Source: Paenibacillus solani
GTDB lineage: Bacteria > Bacillota > Bacilli > Paenibacillales > Paenibacillaceae
DNA: 64,000 nt
Assembly: GCF_001277345.1 (NCBI RefSeq)
Contig: NZ_LIUT01000001.1
Coordinates: 1,430,016-1,494,015 of the forward strand
Direction of reading: 5' to 3'
Under the pieces are notes generated by a model. It saw only the letters and a program-made list of their open reading frames with translations, was not told the DNA's origin and made no database searches. Below are positions 27,054 through 35,935 of the stretch, piece by piece (positions within the stretch are counted from its first letter, which is position 1; each line of letters starts with the position of its first letter). The position numbers and the translations under genes were made by a program.

Positions 27054-28024
27054 ATCGCTCGGGGGCAAAAGGGATACCATTGGCATCGAGAGCTTTCCTT
27101 ACAGCTTCGAGATATTGAAATCCGTTATGTTTATCAGGCTCCAAATAGGCTTCCTCAGCCACTCGTTCCATGCGTTAATAAACAGAAACTCACTATTGTA
27201 TAAATGGATTGCACGCTCAATCTGTTTCGAAAGATACCATTCGAATTTTTGAGGGGTCGCACCGAGACAGCTCAATCCCCTGACCCCTAAACGCGGGGTG
27301 TTATCCCAATTCACATAAGCTCCTGGAAATACAACGCGATCGCTTCGATGGTGAGACCGGTTAATGATAGAGTTCCATACATAGTCATAGTCAAACATCA
27401 CGTGCTGCTGATTGTTAATAAGAGTGTGACTCCAGAGATGGTCAAGTTTGTCGTGAGCAAACGTATAATGGGGTTCGAATTCCAGACTTGCATCGAATAT
27501 ATCGAGAGAGGGAAGAGGGAAACCACCCAACGTCTGAACCATATAGAGTCCATCTAATCCATGCTGGAGAGCTAGTTTTCTCCAATATCGGATTATATCT
27601 TCGCAGCATGGAATAATTTCCGATCTGTAGAGTATTCCGATCTGTAGAGTATAAAGAGAGGTTTATTATCAATTCGAATATATCGTTTATCCCGGAAGGC
27701 TGGCAACAGCTCTTGAACATGCAGCTCCTAATCCGCTTCAGTTCCGTAATCCTGCTTGATTAAGATTTGCTTATCTCCACCATCCCACCGCTGGTCCAAG
27801 ACTCATTCGCCCAAGATAAACAGAAAGGGAAGTCGGGATCGTTACTGGACATGATCTGTTGGAACGGGGTCTCCAATAATTGTTTGCCTCTAAACCAATA
27901 ATGATAGTAGCAAAACCCGTAGATTCCGTAAGTTTTAGCAAGTTCGGCCTGTCGCAATCTGGCGGCGGTCGTGGTCAAATCATAATACGATGAAATTGTG
28001 GCAGTAAAAAGCGATGAGCTTCAA
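27052..28024 (-). pseudogene. Decayed WbsX-type glycosyltransferase gene
   Basis: Joined frames give the WbsX / glycoside-hydrolase-99-like pattern in order: KLIAFY from TTG 28024 (RBS AAGGAGG), YGIYGFCYYHYWF, DFPFCLSWANESWT, KPLFILYRSE, LGGFPLPSLDIFDASLEFEPHYT, VFPGAYVNWDNTPR, NSEFLFINAWNEW and YLEAVRKALDANG. The reading frame is broken near 28005 (lost C), 27780 and 27163 (GGG to GG), and by a 17-bp tandem duplication at 27618-27651. About 50 residues after the start are missing. It once served polysaccharide or S-layer glycan assembly together with the neighbouring glycosyltransferase. Confidence 0.8.
27618..27651. repeat. 17-bp tandem duplication inside the WbsX pseudogene
   Basis: The 17-base unit beginning TTCCGATCTG is present twice in direct succession (27618-27634 and 27635-27651). 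Seventeen is not a multiple of three, so the duplication shifts the frame; it lies in the coding stretch for KPLFILYRSE. Confidence 0.85.
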
Positions 28025-28076
28025 CCCCAATACCTCCTTTATTCGTAGATGATGAGCGGTTAGACATAGCGTTTCA

Positions 28077-29150
28077 TTAATGGGCACGGACGGTATATAC
28101 CAATTGAGACACCATTTGAAGAAAAGAAAACCGGTACAAACTGCCTTGCAGTGCATTCGTGGCTATGGACCGCTTCTGATCCACTTGTGCAAAATAATAG
28201 ATAAGGATGTCAAGAAGATCATCTGTGGAGTGAAACACGACGATATCTTCACCTGGTTTCATAAAGCTGTAAACACTCGGATGATCCTTCGTAATTTGGA
28301 AACCTCCGCAGGCTGCGCATTCAAACATATAACGGATCGGTTCGTTCCAGTTGATGATGATCTCGGCACCATTCATGTAATTTAACAGATTAGCATTTGC
28401 TGATAGCTGGATTACATGCCCGTAAGGCTCCCAGCCTTTACCCAATACAAATATCCGTTTCCCGTTGATGAGGTGGTCAAGCTTATTAATGAAATCATCA
28501 TATCGTGGATCTGCATCTCCAAGGATAAGCAGGTTGGCTTTATAATCTTCCTCTACAGGCTTGGGATAATACTCGTACGAATCAGCTGCAAAAGGAAGGT
28601 GACTGATGTGCTTGATACCGGATTCAAATTGATAAAACGGGATATATGCTGCATTCTGTGTAAATACGTAGTCAAACATAGCTGCAACTCGCTTTATATC
28701 CTCAGAAGTGCCACCTTGGTCAGTTAGCCAAATGGCTGTCTTTGAGGACAATTGCTGGATCATATGCATATCCTCTAAACTAATTTCGAACGCATTCCCT
28801 ACAAATAAGAGCATATCGGGATGGAATTGAGAAAGGGCTTCAAGGTAATCTGGATAGGCCTTTATGACATGTACTTCCTGAACAAGCATTCTGAACTTTT
28901 CTGTTATCATTTGATGTATACGCCAGTGCGGATCATCTTCCAAAGGTGTAACGATGAGTACTCTCATGCTTTTATAATTTAAGATATGGTGAAAATGGGA
29001 TTCGATGTCGTTATTCTGTTTGACAGGGTGGATGTTCTTTACGGCCTTATATATCACTTTCGAAATATATTGCTGTGAGGACGGATGTAAGCGAATCACG
29101 GGGTACGTACTGCCTATGATCTTTCGCTTTTTTCTCTTATGCTCCTTCAT
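28077..29150 (-). CDS. CgeB/DUF3880-type glycosyltransferase
   Basis: A 357-aa protein with MRVLIVTPLEDDPHWRIHQM opening a Rossmann-like domain and a C-terminal region CAACGGFQITKDHPSVYSFMKPGEDIVVF typical of glycosyl transferase 1_2/CgeB proteins, which act on spore or surface glycans. The first 45 residues are basic. The ATG at 29150 has GGAGGTGC at the right distance; a longer frame to 29258 has none. It lies upstream of the decayed WbsX gene on the same strand. The donor and acceptor are unknown. Confidence 0.78.
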   Translation of the reverse strand: MKEHKRKKRKIIGSTYPVIRLHPSSQQYISKVIYKAVKNIHPVKQNNDIESHFHHILNYKSMRVLIVTPLEDDPHWRIHQMITEKFRMLVQEVHVIKAYPDYLEALSQFHPDMLLFVGNAFEISLEDMHMIQQLSSKTAIWLTDQGGTSEDIKRVAAMFDYVFTQNAAYIPFYQFESGIKHISHLPFAADSYEYYPKPVEEDYKANLLILGDADPRYDDFINKLDHLINGKRIFVLGKGWEPYGHVIQLSANANLLNYMNGAEIIINWNEPIRYMFECAACGGFQITKDHPSVYSFMKPGEDIVVFHSTDDLLDILIYYFAQVDQKRSIATNALQGSLYRFSFLQMVSQLVYTVRAH

Positions 29151-29304
29151 AAGCTTGCACCTCCAATAGACATTCAAACGCTTGGATATACTATGTAGCA
29201 TCATGATGTTTGCTGTAGTGCATTTGTACATCAGCCAACAGAAAAGGCGAAGGTCCATCCAATAACCATCACGTCAGACTTATAAAACTCAAACAATGTA
29301 TGAT

Positions 29305-30117
29305 TCATCTGAGTTGGTTCTGTGCACGCGCGATAATGCTCTCGATTTTTTGTTCATAGTTATAGATGCTTTTCTTCTTCGTCAGGATTTGACTTGACAG
29401 TGTTAGAAGTCTCTTAAGGATATCGCTGGTTCTGACGGCGTCATTGGCTTTTACAGCGGCCTTAAAATTTTTCCACTCGGTTGAGAGCAGTTTATTGGGG
29501 GTGGAGATTGCGCTTTTATCGCCTTTTATCTTGCTTTTGTATGGATCAATATCTGACAGGATAGAGCGGATTTTCGCAGCTTTGGCCGTTTTATCTTTCT
29601 TAGCTGCCGTAAGAGCTGCTTGTTTATTCCGAATATCCTGACGAGCTAAAGTAACTACAATTTTCATGCCATCAGCTTGTGACTGAAGAATCTTGGATAG
29701 GGTTTTGTCTTTGAGTTGTTTGGCTGCGGTAATTTGCTTGTTGAGACGGGTATAGGAATCAAACAGGTGTTGGGATTTGGCTTTAGCTGTTTGCAGCTGT
29801 TCCTCCAGCCTGCGGATTTTATCTTTATCGATATCTTTGATTCTTTTACGTACTTCAGAGATTTTGGCTTCGTTGGCATAATGAAGAGCAGAAATTCGAT
29901 CATCCCAATCCATCGCCTGCTTTTGTTCGCTTTTAAAATCGTTATATTGCTTGATGAGTTTGGTTCGAGTGGTTCCGCCAGCTTTGTCCGCTGTAGCATT
30001 GAACTGGGCTTGAAGCGAATCAGTGAACTCGATTGCAGCTGCGCTAGCATATGGGGATAGGGTCAGGGTGATCAACAAGGACATAATAAGGCATAGAATA
30101 AATTGTTTTCTAAACAT
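29305..30117 (-). CDS. Secreted coiled-coil protein of unknown function
   Basis: About 270 aa. A signal peptide (FRKQFILCLIMSLLITLTL, cleavage near SPYASA) is followed by an almost fully helical, Lys/Ala/Glu-rich region with heptad-like spacing (about 30-265). Three Met codons open the frame behind AAAGGAG; the third is best spaced. No catalytic motif is seen. Similar Paenibacillus exported coiled-coil proteins are annotated as hypothetical. A structural role in the envelope is possible. Confidence 0.72.
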   Translation of the reverse strand: MFRKQFILCLIMSLLITLTLSPYASAAAIEFTDSLQAQFNATADKAGGTTRTKLIKQYNDFKSEQKQAMDWDDRISALHYANEAKISEVRKRIKDIDKDKIRRLEEQLQTAKAKSQHLFDSYTRLNKQITAAKQLKDKTLSKILQSQADGMKIVVTLARQDIRNKQAALTAAKKDKTAKAAKIRSILSDIDPYKSKIKGDKSAISTPNKLLSTEWKNFKAAVKANDAVRTSDILKRLLTLSSQILTKKKSIYNYEQKIESIIARAQNQLR

Positions 30118-30185
30118 CATCATAACTCCTTTATAGATACTAATTTCAGCTGCATTGCAGCAAAGCAAAACCGACATCGTGACAT

Positions 30186-30237
30186 AAAAAAGCACCGGTA
30201 AGAATGGCGCGGTGATGCGCCAGCCTTACGGGTGCTT
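30186..30237 (-). terminator. Terminator of the DUF1796 gene
   Basis: Outer arms AGCACC/GGTGCT and inner GGCGC/GCGCC form a long hairpin; read on the minus strand it is followed by six T. Confidence 0.82.
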
Positions 30238-30304
30238 CCTTCGTAAGAATATCGATATCATTATTTGTTAAATATACCGCTCAATCCCTGATTTTGTCAA
30301 ATTC

Positions 30305-30925
30305 TTATTCTTGCAAACGTATTGACCATCCCTGAGTGACGATCTTCCAGGCATGTATGTCTCCCTCCCAAGTGGCGCCTTTCGGCATATGCATAATGTG
30401 CACCTGGTCTGAAAAGGAGGGGAGCTGTTCAATATGCGGAGTGTCATGAAGAATGATAAATAACAAGAATATATTCGGGTTGGGGTACGTTTCGCGAATC
30501 GCTTGATCAATGGTTTTGGCGTCTTTTTCGTGGGGGATGATGCGGACGAGAAGCGTTACTTGGTCGGAGTTTAAACATCGGTTAAAACGATCGATTCGTC
30601 GGTACAGCCGTTCCCGAAAAGCGGGGTAGTCATATAATGGTTTCTCGCTCGGGTCATTCTTGAAGTCATGAAAGGATAAGCAGGAAGTGTGTGTATCACG
30701 TACATAGTAACAGTTCACTGATTTACCATAGACCTCCAGATTTTCTCGAAGCATGAAGCCGTTGAATTGATTTCTGAGAACTTCACAAAATTTGGGGGGG
30801 GATGCGAAGTTGAACCAATCCCAAGGACCAGCCGCATGCCGCAGCTGGTTTCTTCTAAGCTGGGACGCAACCTGACAGTTGTAACCGAGACTATATATAG
30901 CATCGAATTGTGCAGGGGTTATCAT
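30305..30925 (-). CDS. DUF1796 family putative cysteine peptidase
   Basis: A 206-aa protein with the family opening YSLGYNCQVASQLRRNQLR (Cys17 is the presumed nucleophile), then AAGPWDWFNF and the HDF motif in SCLSFHDFKND (the presumed catalytic His). DUF1796 members are papain-like and often lie among glycan-biosynthesis genes, as here. There is no signal peptide. The RBS GGAGGTGAG is strong. The activity is not established for the family. Confidence 0.8.
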   Translation of the reverse strand: MITPAQFDAIYSLGYNCQVASQLRRNQLRHAAGPWDWFNFASPPKFCEVLRNQFNGFMLRENLEVYGKSVNCYYVRDTHTSCLSFHDFKNDPSEKPLYDYPAFRERLYRRIDRFNRCLNSDQVTLLVRIIPHEKDAKTIDQAIRETYPNPNIFLLFIILHDTPHIEQLPSFSDQVHIMHMPKGATWEGDIHAWKIVTQGWSIRLQE

Positions 30926-31131
30926 GCTAGCTCACCTCCTCAATCTATCATTTGTTATCATATGCCATTTAATAGACTTGGTATGGACGCAGTGAAGAGG
31001 GCGAACCGCATTTTATAAAACGATATTAGCGACATGAAGCTATTTGCTTCTATATAAGGTTTACAACCTGCAAGCGAATAGGTTGCTCCGTTTCTCTACC
31101 GATTATGGTCATTTCCTGTGTCTTGCATTCG

Positions 31132-31160
31132 TTGACAGAACATGTGTGTGGTGATATCCT
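31132..31160 (+). promoter_or_regulatory. Promoter of the MATE leader
   Basis: TTGACA (31132-31137), 17-bp spacer and TATCCT (31155-31160). The start would be near 31167, giving a leader of about 160 nt. Confidence 0.65.
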
Positions 31161-31191
31161 CCAATCAAAGACGGGGTGTATCCGGGATCAA

Positions 31192-31230
31192 ATGAATTTA
31201 TCCGTATCTGTTCCCTTGGCGGGTGATTAA
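31192..31230 (+). CDS. Twelve-codon leader ORF (MNLSVSVPLAGD)
   Basis: ATG 31192 to TAA 31230 encodes MNLSVSVPLAGD inside the MATE leader. The upstream site is weak (GGGGTG or CCGGGATC). CCGTAT in the ORF (31202-31207) can pair with ATACGG at 31253-31258, just before the terminator hairpin. This is compatible with translation-dependent attenuation of an efflux gene, but it could be chance. Confidence 0.35.
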   Translation: MNLSVSVPLAGD

Positions 31231-31268
31231 ACTCTCCAGAGGCGGAGTGTGTATACGGTCGTCTGAAG

Positions 31269-31290
31269 CTCTTCGCATGAAGAGTTTTTT
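31269..31290 (+). terminator. Terminator inside the MATE leader
   Basis: CTCTTC-GCAT-GAAGAG is followed by six T, 36 bp before the MATE start codon. With the promoter at 31132-31160 it makes the leader a candidate attenuator or riboswitch. Outer elements AGACG (31169-31173) and CGTCT (31260-31264) can close a domain. I see no match to a known riboswitch consensus. Confidence 0.75.
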
Positions 31291-31325
31291 CTATTTCTAT
31301 TACAACGAAAAGAATGTGATGACAG

Positions 31326-32711
31326 ATGTTGGTTCGATCGCGGACCCTAATGAACGGTTTGTTAAGTAAGTATTTTTCTGGTGAGTCTATGGACTACCGG
31401 CAGATTTTTGCTTTATTTATCCCCATATTGATTGATCAGGCGTTTATTATTGGCTTGAACCTGGTCAACACGGCCATGATCAGTTCATCGGGTGTATCTG
31501 CGGTCAGTGCCGTGAATATGGTGGATTCCTTGAATATTTTTCTGATTAACGTTTTTGTGGCGGTGGCAACCGGGGGCACCGTCGTGGTTGCGCAATATAA
31601 GGGAAGCGGTAATGCCCTGATGGTATCCCGTGCTGCCGCTGCCACGGTAACATCGGTTGCAATGATCGCTTTAGGGGTCGCGCTGTTAATCATCGGATTT
31701 CATGAGCCGGTACTAAATCTGTTATTCGGTTCAGCGTCGCCCGAAGTGCTGGAAAGTGCGAGAATATACTTGATTGGCAGCAGCACCTCCTTTATTGGAA
31801 TTGCCGTGGTGCAGGCGGTGTGCGGCGGGCTGCGGGGGATAGGCAAGACTCGGGCTTCCCTTGCATTGTCGTTAATTATGAATCTGCTCTACGTACTGCT
31901 GAACATTGTTTTTATTAATTTGCTGAATATGGGTGTTATGGGAATGACCTTGGCCATTAACATTGCCCGTTTTGCTGGTGCTGCCTGCGCGCTTTATTAT
32001 TTGTTCCGAGTGGATGCCACGCTGCATATACGTCTGCGTGATCTGTTTCATTTTCCGCTGTCCATGCTTCGGAAAATCATGTTTATTGGCTTGCCGTTTG
32101 CTGCTGAGCAGATGTTTTTTAACGGGGGGAAGCTACTGACCCAAGTATTCATCGTCAGCCTGGGTACCTACGCTATCGCAACGAACGCGATCGGGTCCTC
32201 ACTTGCCTCCGTTTTTCAGATTCCAGCCAGTGCATTGTCTCTAACCATCGTGACTGTTGTAGGTCAATGCATCGGCCGTGGAAATATTGCGGATGCTCGC
32301 AAGTTCATTAAGTCGTTTCTCTGGGCAGGTGCATTCTCGCTGGCCCTTACGGGTATGATCCTGATGCCGCTCTATCGGCCGCTGGTAGGACTGTTCAATC
32401 CGCCTCCGGAAATTGTGAATGATCTATTCATAGTGCTGTTGATTACCACCATCGTGCAGGTTCCACTATGGTCGATAAGCTTCATTCTGCCGTCCGCCTT
32501 ACGTGCTGCAGGCGATTCTCGCTTCACCTCGATTACTTCGATGATGACCATGTGGCTGTTTCGGGTAATTCTCGGTTACGTGCTGGGAATTACGCTTGGC
32601 TGGGGGATTCTCGGCGTATGGCTTGCTATGAACTGTGAGTGGGGCGTACGGGGAGCTGTTTTCCTGTGGCGGTTCCGCGGTAAGAAATGGTATGCGCATA
32701 AGCTGATTTAA
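31326..32711 (+). CDS. MATE family efflux transporter
   Basis: A 461-aa polytopic membrane protein with twelve predicted helices in two related halves (about 25-235 and 245-450). Both halves start with the FIPILIDQAF / GLPFAAEQMFFNGG type of segment expected for Na+- or H+-coupled multidrug exporters. The ATG at 31326 follows AAGAATGTGATG, a partial match to the anti-SD complement; an ATG at 31350 is an alternative. The leader upstream contains a terminator, which suggests induction by its substrate. Confidence 0.86.
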   Translation: MLVRSRTLMNGLLSKYFSGESMDYRQIFALFIPILIDQAFIIGLNLVNTAMISSSGVSAVSAVNMVDSLNIFLINVFVAVATGGTVVVAQYKGSGNALMVSRAAAATVTSVAMIALGVALLIIGFHEPVLNLLFGSASPEVLESARIYLIGSSTSFIGIAVVQAVCGGLRGIGKTRASLALSLIMNLLYVLLNIVFINLLNMGVMGMTLAINIARFAGAACALYYLFRVDATLHIRLRDLFHFPLSMLRKIMFIGLPFAAEQMFFNGGKLLTQVFIVSLGTYAIATNAIGSSLASVFQIPASALSLTIVTVVGQCIGRGNIADARKFIKSFLWAGAFSLALTGMILMPLYRPLVGLFNPPPEIVNDLFIVLLITTIVQVPLWSISFILPSALRAAGDSRFTSITSMMTMWLFRVILGYVLGITLGWGILGVWLAMNCEWGVRGAVFLWRFRGKKWYAHKLI

Positions 32712-32736
32712 GCCTCTTAATGATGAATATAGATGA

Positions 32737-32765
32737 AAGAGGCCCCGTGTATCGGAGCCTCTTTT
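32737..32765. terminator. Bidirectional terminator
   Basis: AGAGGCCCCG and CGGAGCCTCT arms followed by TTT. It lies between the converging MATE and CoA-disulfide reductase genes. Confidence 0.8.
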
Positions 32766-32819
32766 GCATGCATTTTTATAACAACGTAATGGATATGATC
32801 AAACAGAGGCAATGGACTA

Positions 32820-34469
32820 TTATGAATTGTTTACGGCAGCGTACGTTTTCCAGCCACCGTCGAGATTCTTAACCCGGAATCCATGCTCGGACAAAATACG
32901 TGCTGCCAAATACCCTCGCAATCCGACTTGGCAAGTAACGTACATTGTCTCATTCTCCGGTAATTCTTGCAGACGGCTGCGCAGATCATTCAGCGGAATG
33001 TTGATCGAACCCTCGATATAACCGGCTTTCCGTTCCGACGGTTCACGGACATCGATCAAGGTTGCTCCGTTTAAAACCAGTTGGTCGATTTCATGCCATT
33101 GAACGGTTTCCACCAAACCATCCAGGATATTAGTGGCAACATATCCGGCATAGTTTACCGGGTCTTTGGCTGAAGAATATGGCGGAGCGTAGGAGAGCTC
33201 AAGTTCCGTCAAATCCCATACACTTAAATTCCCCATGATTGCTGCAGCAATCACGTCGATTCGTTTATCCACGCCTTCTGCTCCAACTGCTTGCGCCCCA
33301 TAGATTTGGCCTGTATCCGGATGGAACAACAGCTTTAAAGAGATAGGATACGCCCCAGGGTAATATCCAGCATGCGACAAGGGATGAATATGGATGGCTT
33401 GGTATGGCGATTGGATCTGCTTCAGGCGTTTTTCATTGATACCCGTCGCTGCAACCGTTAGATCAAAGACCTTCGCAATCGACGAACCGAGCGTGCCTTT
33501 GTAACGATTGGATTTACCATAGATGTGATCAGCAACAAGGCGTCCTTGTCTATTAGCAGGACCGGCAAGTGGTATAAAGGCCTGGCTTTGAAATATGAAA
33601 TCCTTTACCTCGATTGCATCGCCGATGGCATAAATGTTCGGGTCAGCCGTTTGCAAATATTCATTAACCTGAATCCCACCGCGGTCATTGACCGGTAAAC
33701 CAGCATTTATCGCAAGTACATTCTCGGGACGGACGCCAATCGAAAGTATGATTATATCGGTTCGGATTTGCTTGCCGCTTGTAAGTTCTATTCGATGACC
33801 GCCTTCATGAACGGCCTGAACTCCATCTTCCAGGATCAGACGAACTCCTTTTTTCCGAAGATGCGCATGGACGACAGAGGCCATCTCATAGTCAAGCGGA
33901 GCCATTACCTGGTTTGCCATTTCAATGACAGATACTTGAATACCTCGTTCAGCCAGGTTCTCGGCCATCTCAAGGCCAATGAAACCGCCCCCGACAATAA
34001 CTGCTTCCTGCGGGTTGTTAAGATCGATAAATTGCTTGATTCGATCCGTATCCGGAATATTTCGCAATGTGAACACGCTAGAGGACTTGGATAAGCCAGG
34101 AATATCCGGCACGATCGGTTTTGCCCCTGGCGACAGGATTAGAACATCATAACCCTCCGTGTAGCTTTCGCCGGTATTCAAATTTTTAATCGTGACCGTC
34201 TTTTCTTCACGCTGAATAGACGTAACCTCGCTTAGATTTCGTATATCCAGCAGGTAGCGGCTGCTGAGGCCGGGAATGGTTTGTACCATCAGCTTGCTGC
34301 GATCCTGTATCGTTTCTCCTATATAATAGGGCAGGCCGCAGTTTGCAAACGAAATATATTCGCCGCGTTCCACGATCATAATGGTCGAGCTTTCATCTAA
34401 TCTCCGCAGTCTGGCAGCTGCCGATGCTCCACCAGCAACACCACCGACAATGACGATTTTTTTGCCCAT
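32820..34469 (-). CDS. CoA-disulfide reductase fused to rhodanese (CoADR-RHD)
   Basis: A 549-aa flavoprotein. An FAD motif VIVGGVAGGASAAARLRRLD and the single active-site Cys44 in SFANCGLPYYIG identify the CoA-disulfide/persulfide reductase family. A second NAD motif is AVIVGGGFIGLEMAE (about 153-167). The last 100 residues are a rhodanese domain with active Cys in VTCQVGLRG. Such fusions reduce CoA persulfides and disulfides, which suits the adjacent sulfur genes. The ATG at 34469 is favoured (9 bases from AAGGAGG). It is divergent from cstR, and its promoter carries a palindrome of the CstR-operator type. Confidence 0.9.
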   Translation of the reverse strand: MGKKIVIVGGVAGGASAAARLRRLDESSTIMIVERGEYISFANCGLPYYIGETIQDRSKLMVQTIPGLSSRYLLDIRNLSEVTSIQREEKTVTIKNLNTGESYTEGYDVLILSPGAKPIVPDIPGLSKSSSVFTLRNIPDTDRIKQFIDLNNPQEAVIVGGGFIGLEMAENLAERGIQVSVIEMANQVMAPLDYEMASVVHAHLRKKGVRLILEDGVQAVHEGGHRIELTSGKQIRTDIIILSIGVRPENVLAINAGLPVNDRGGIQVNEYLQTADPNIYAIGDAIEVKDFIFQSQAFIPLAGPANRQGRLVADHIYGKSNRYKGTLGSSIAKVFDLTVAATGINEKRLKQIQSPYQAIHIHPLSHAGYYPGAYPISLKLLFHPDTGQIYGAQAVGAEGVDKRIDVIAAAIMGNLSVWDLTELELSYAPPYSSAKDPVNYAGYVATNILDGLVETVQWHEIDQLVLNGATLIDVREPSERKAGYIEGSINIPLNDLRSRLQELPENETMYVTCQVGLRGYLAARILSEHGFRVKNLDGGWKTYAAVNNS

Positions 34470-34514
34470 TTGCATAAACCTCCTTGTATTGGCGAATTTT
34501 ATGAGTAGATAAAT

Positions 34515-34532
34515 GATACCCCTCGGGGTATC
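34515..34532. promoter_or_regulatory. Putative CstR operator 1
   Basis: GATACCCC-TC-GGGGTATC, a perfect 8-2-8 palindrome. It lies just downstream of the minus-strand promoter TTGTCA (34564-34559), 18 bp, TATGTT (34540-34535) of the CoADR-rhodanese gene. Confidence 0.75.
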
Positions 34533-34629
34533 ATAACATATAGAAACTTGATTGGGTATGACAAATAATAGACATGATGACCATACAGCAAGAAGATTCG
34601 GTCAATAGAGAAATTGTTGCACCATACAC

Positions 34630-34658
34630 TTGACATAATACCCCAGCGGGTATATATT
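34630..34658 (+). promoter_or_regulatory. cstR promoter with putative CstR operator 2
   Basis: TTGACA (34630-34635), 17 bp, TATATT (34653-34658). The spacer holds the palindrome ATACCCCAGCGGGTAT (34638-34653), placed to block RNA polymerase, so cstR is probably autoregulated. Confidence 0.78.
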
Positions 34659-34723
34659 GATGTCGTTGAGTCTGTAAGCATTCTAATGATTCGTAAACTA
34701 TATATAATCGGGAGGTGTTCGAG

Positions 34724-34984
34724 ATGAATTACGATGATCAAATGAAGAATCGGATGAAACGAATCGAAGGTCAGCTGCGCGGCATTTTGAAGATGATGGA
34801 GGAGAACAAGGATTGCAGGGACGTGATTACTCAGCTCTCGGCGACTCGAGCGGCTATAGATCGGACAATTGGCGTTGTGGTCAGCTCAAACCTCGTGGAA
34901 TGCGTTCAGAAAGCCGGAGAAACCGGGCAGGACACAGAAAAGCTTGTGATTGAAGCGGTGAATTTGCTCGTGAAAAGCAGATGA
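34724..34984 (+). CDS. cstR: CstR-type persulfide-sensing repressor
   Basis: An 86-aa all-helical CsoR-family repressor. It has MNYDDQMKNRMKRIEGQLRG, the first sensor Cys in KDCRDVI (about residue 30) and the second in SNLVECVQ (about 60). Copper sensors have His in place of that Asn (DHLxxC); Asn and this whole pattern match staphylococcal CstR, which forms di- or trisulfides with persulfides and leaves DNA. The ATG at 34724 has GGGAGG 8 bases upstream. It precedes sulfur-transfer genes, matching the cst locus and B. subtilis yrkD-yrkJ. Confidence 0.88.
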   Translation: MNYDDQMKNRMKRIEGQLRGILKMMEENKDCRDVITQLSATRAAIDRTIGVVVSSNLVECVQKAGETGQDTEKLVIEAVNLLVKSR

Positions 34985-35035
34985 TCGTGGAGAAATGAAC
35001 TCATCATCCCTTCAGTCTGTAACAAAATTTACGGA

Positions 35036-35079
35036 TTGACATTGCTTTTCACATTGTTTAGTATACCCCTTAGGGTATA
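35036..35079 (+). promoter_or_regulatory. tusA promoter with putative CstR operator 3
   Basis: TTGACA (35036-35041), 17 bp, TAGTAT (35059-35064). The palindrome TATACCC-CTTA-GGGTATA (35062-35079) overlaps the -10 box and start site. Confidence 0.78.
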
Positions 35080-35117
35080 TGATATAAAAAATTTATCCAA
35101 TAAATGGAGGTAATATT

Positions 35118-35345
35118 ATGAACTCAGATAAAGTATTGGATGCAAAAGGCTTGGTATGTCCCATGCCGATCGTAAAAACAAAAAAGGAAATGAAAGAGAT
35201 GGTATCGGGTCAAATCCTTGAGATCCATTCGACGGATCAAGGTGCTAAGAGTGATTTGACGGCATGGGCCAAGTCAACGGGCAACGAATTGCTGGATTTT
35301 CAAGAGGATGCTGGCGTTCTGAAGTTTTGGATTAGAAAGGGATAA
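35118..35345 (+). CDS. TusA-type sulfur carrier protein
   Basis: A 75-aa single-domain TusA-like protein with LDAKGLVCPMPIVKTKK; the Cys of the CPMP motif carries the persulfide. It transfers sulfane sulfur between rhodaneses and acceptors in the cytosol. The RBS TGGAGGT is good. A second TusA domain is encoded at 36738, fused to a rhodanese. It corresponds to B. subtilis YrkI. Confidence 0.88.
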   Translation: MNSDKVLDAKGLVCPMPIVKTKKEMKEMVSGQILEIHSTDQGAKSDLTAWAKSTGNELLDFQEDAGVLKFWIRKG

Positions 35346-35363
35346 ATTTTTTTGATTAAATAA

Positions 35364-35379
35364 ATACCCGTATGGGTAT
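35364..35379. promoter_or_regulatory. Putative CstR operator 4
   Basis: ATACCC-GTAT-GGGTAT, 6-4-6 palindrome, overlapping a TATAAT at 35377-35382 before the DsrE-like gene. Confidence 0.7.
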
Positions 35380-35413
35380 AATTATTGATTATCATCCAAA
35401 AGGGGATCGCATC

Positions 35414-35899
35414 ATGACAGAAACAAAAAAGACCACGATTATACTATTTAGCGGAGATTACGATAAAGCAATGGCCGCGTACATTATTGCCAACGGAGCT
35501 GCTGCTTACGATCATGAGGTAACGATTTTTCATACTTTTTGGGGGCTGAATGCCCTGCGCAAGGATGAAAATGTACTGCGGCCGAAGAAGAAGAGTTTCA
35601 TGGAGAAAATGTTTGGATGGATGATGCCGCGGGGAGCTGATAAGATGGGACTCTCCAAAATGAATTTTGCCGGCATGGGTCCTAAAATGATAAAGGGTGT
35701 CATTAAGAAGCACAATGCCGTGCCGCTACCGCAGTTGATAGAAATGGCGAAGGAGCAGGATGTCAAGCTGGTCGCATGTACAATGACGATGGATCTTCTC
35801 GGTTTACAAAAGGAAGAGTTGTTTGATGATATAGAATATGCGGGTGTGGCTGGTTATTTGGGCGATGCTCAGGATGGTCATGTGAACTTGTTTATCTAA
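35414..35899 (+). CDS. DsrE/DsrF/DrsH-like family protein (YrkE-like)
   Basis: A 161-aa DsrE-fold protein. The strand-loop pattern IILFSGDYDKAMAAYIIANGA opens the fold and the conserved Cys lies in VACTMTMDLLGL (about residue 120). Members of this DsrE2/YrkE group are thought to carry or transfer persulfide sulfur. The ATG at 35414 follows AAAGGGG; the frame open from 35372 contains the operator sequence and is not used. It sits between tusA and the rhodanese genes in one direction. Confidence 0.82.
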   Translation: MTETKKTTIILFSGDYDKAMAAYIIANGAAAYDHEVTIFHTFWGLNALRKDENVLRPKKKSFMEKMFGWMMPRGADKMGLSKMNFAGMGPKMIKGVIKKHNAVPLPQLIEMAKEQDVKLVACTMTMDLLGLQKEELFDDIEYAGVAGYLGDAQDGHVNLFI

Positions 35900-35935
35900 T
35901 CAGGACGATTGCTTGCATAAAGAGGTGAAATCAAG

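Noticed and set aside
31132..31325. A known riboswitch (guanidine-I/ykkC, THF, preQ1, fluoride, purine) for the MATE gene
   Set aside because: None of the core consensus strings I know for these classes is present. I kept it as an unnamed leader.
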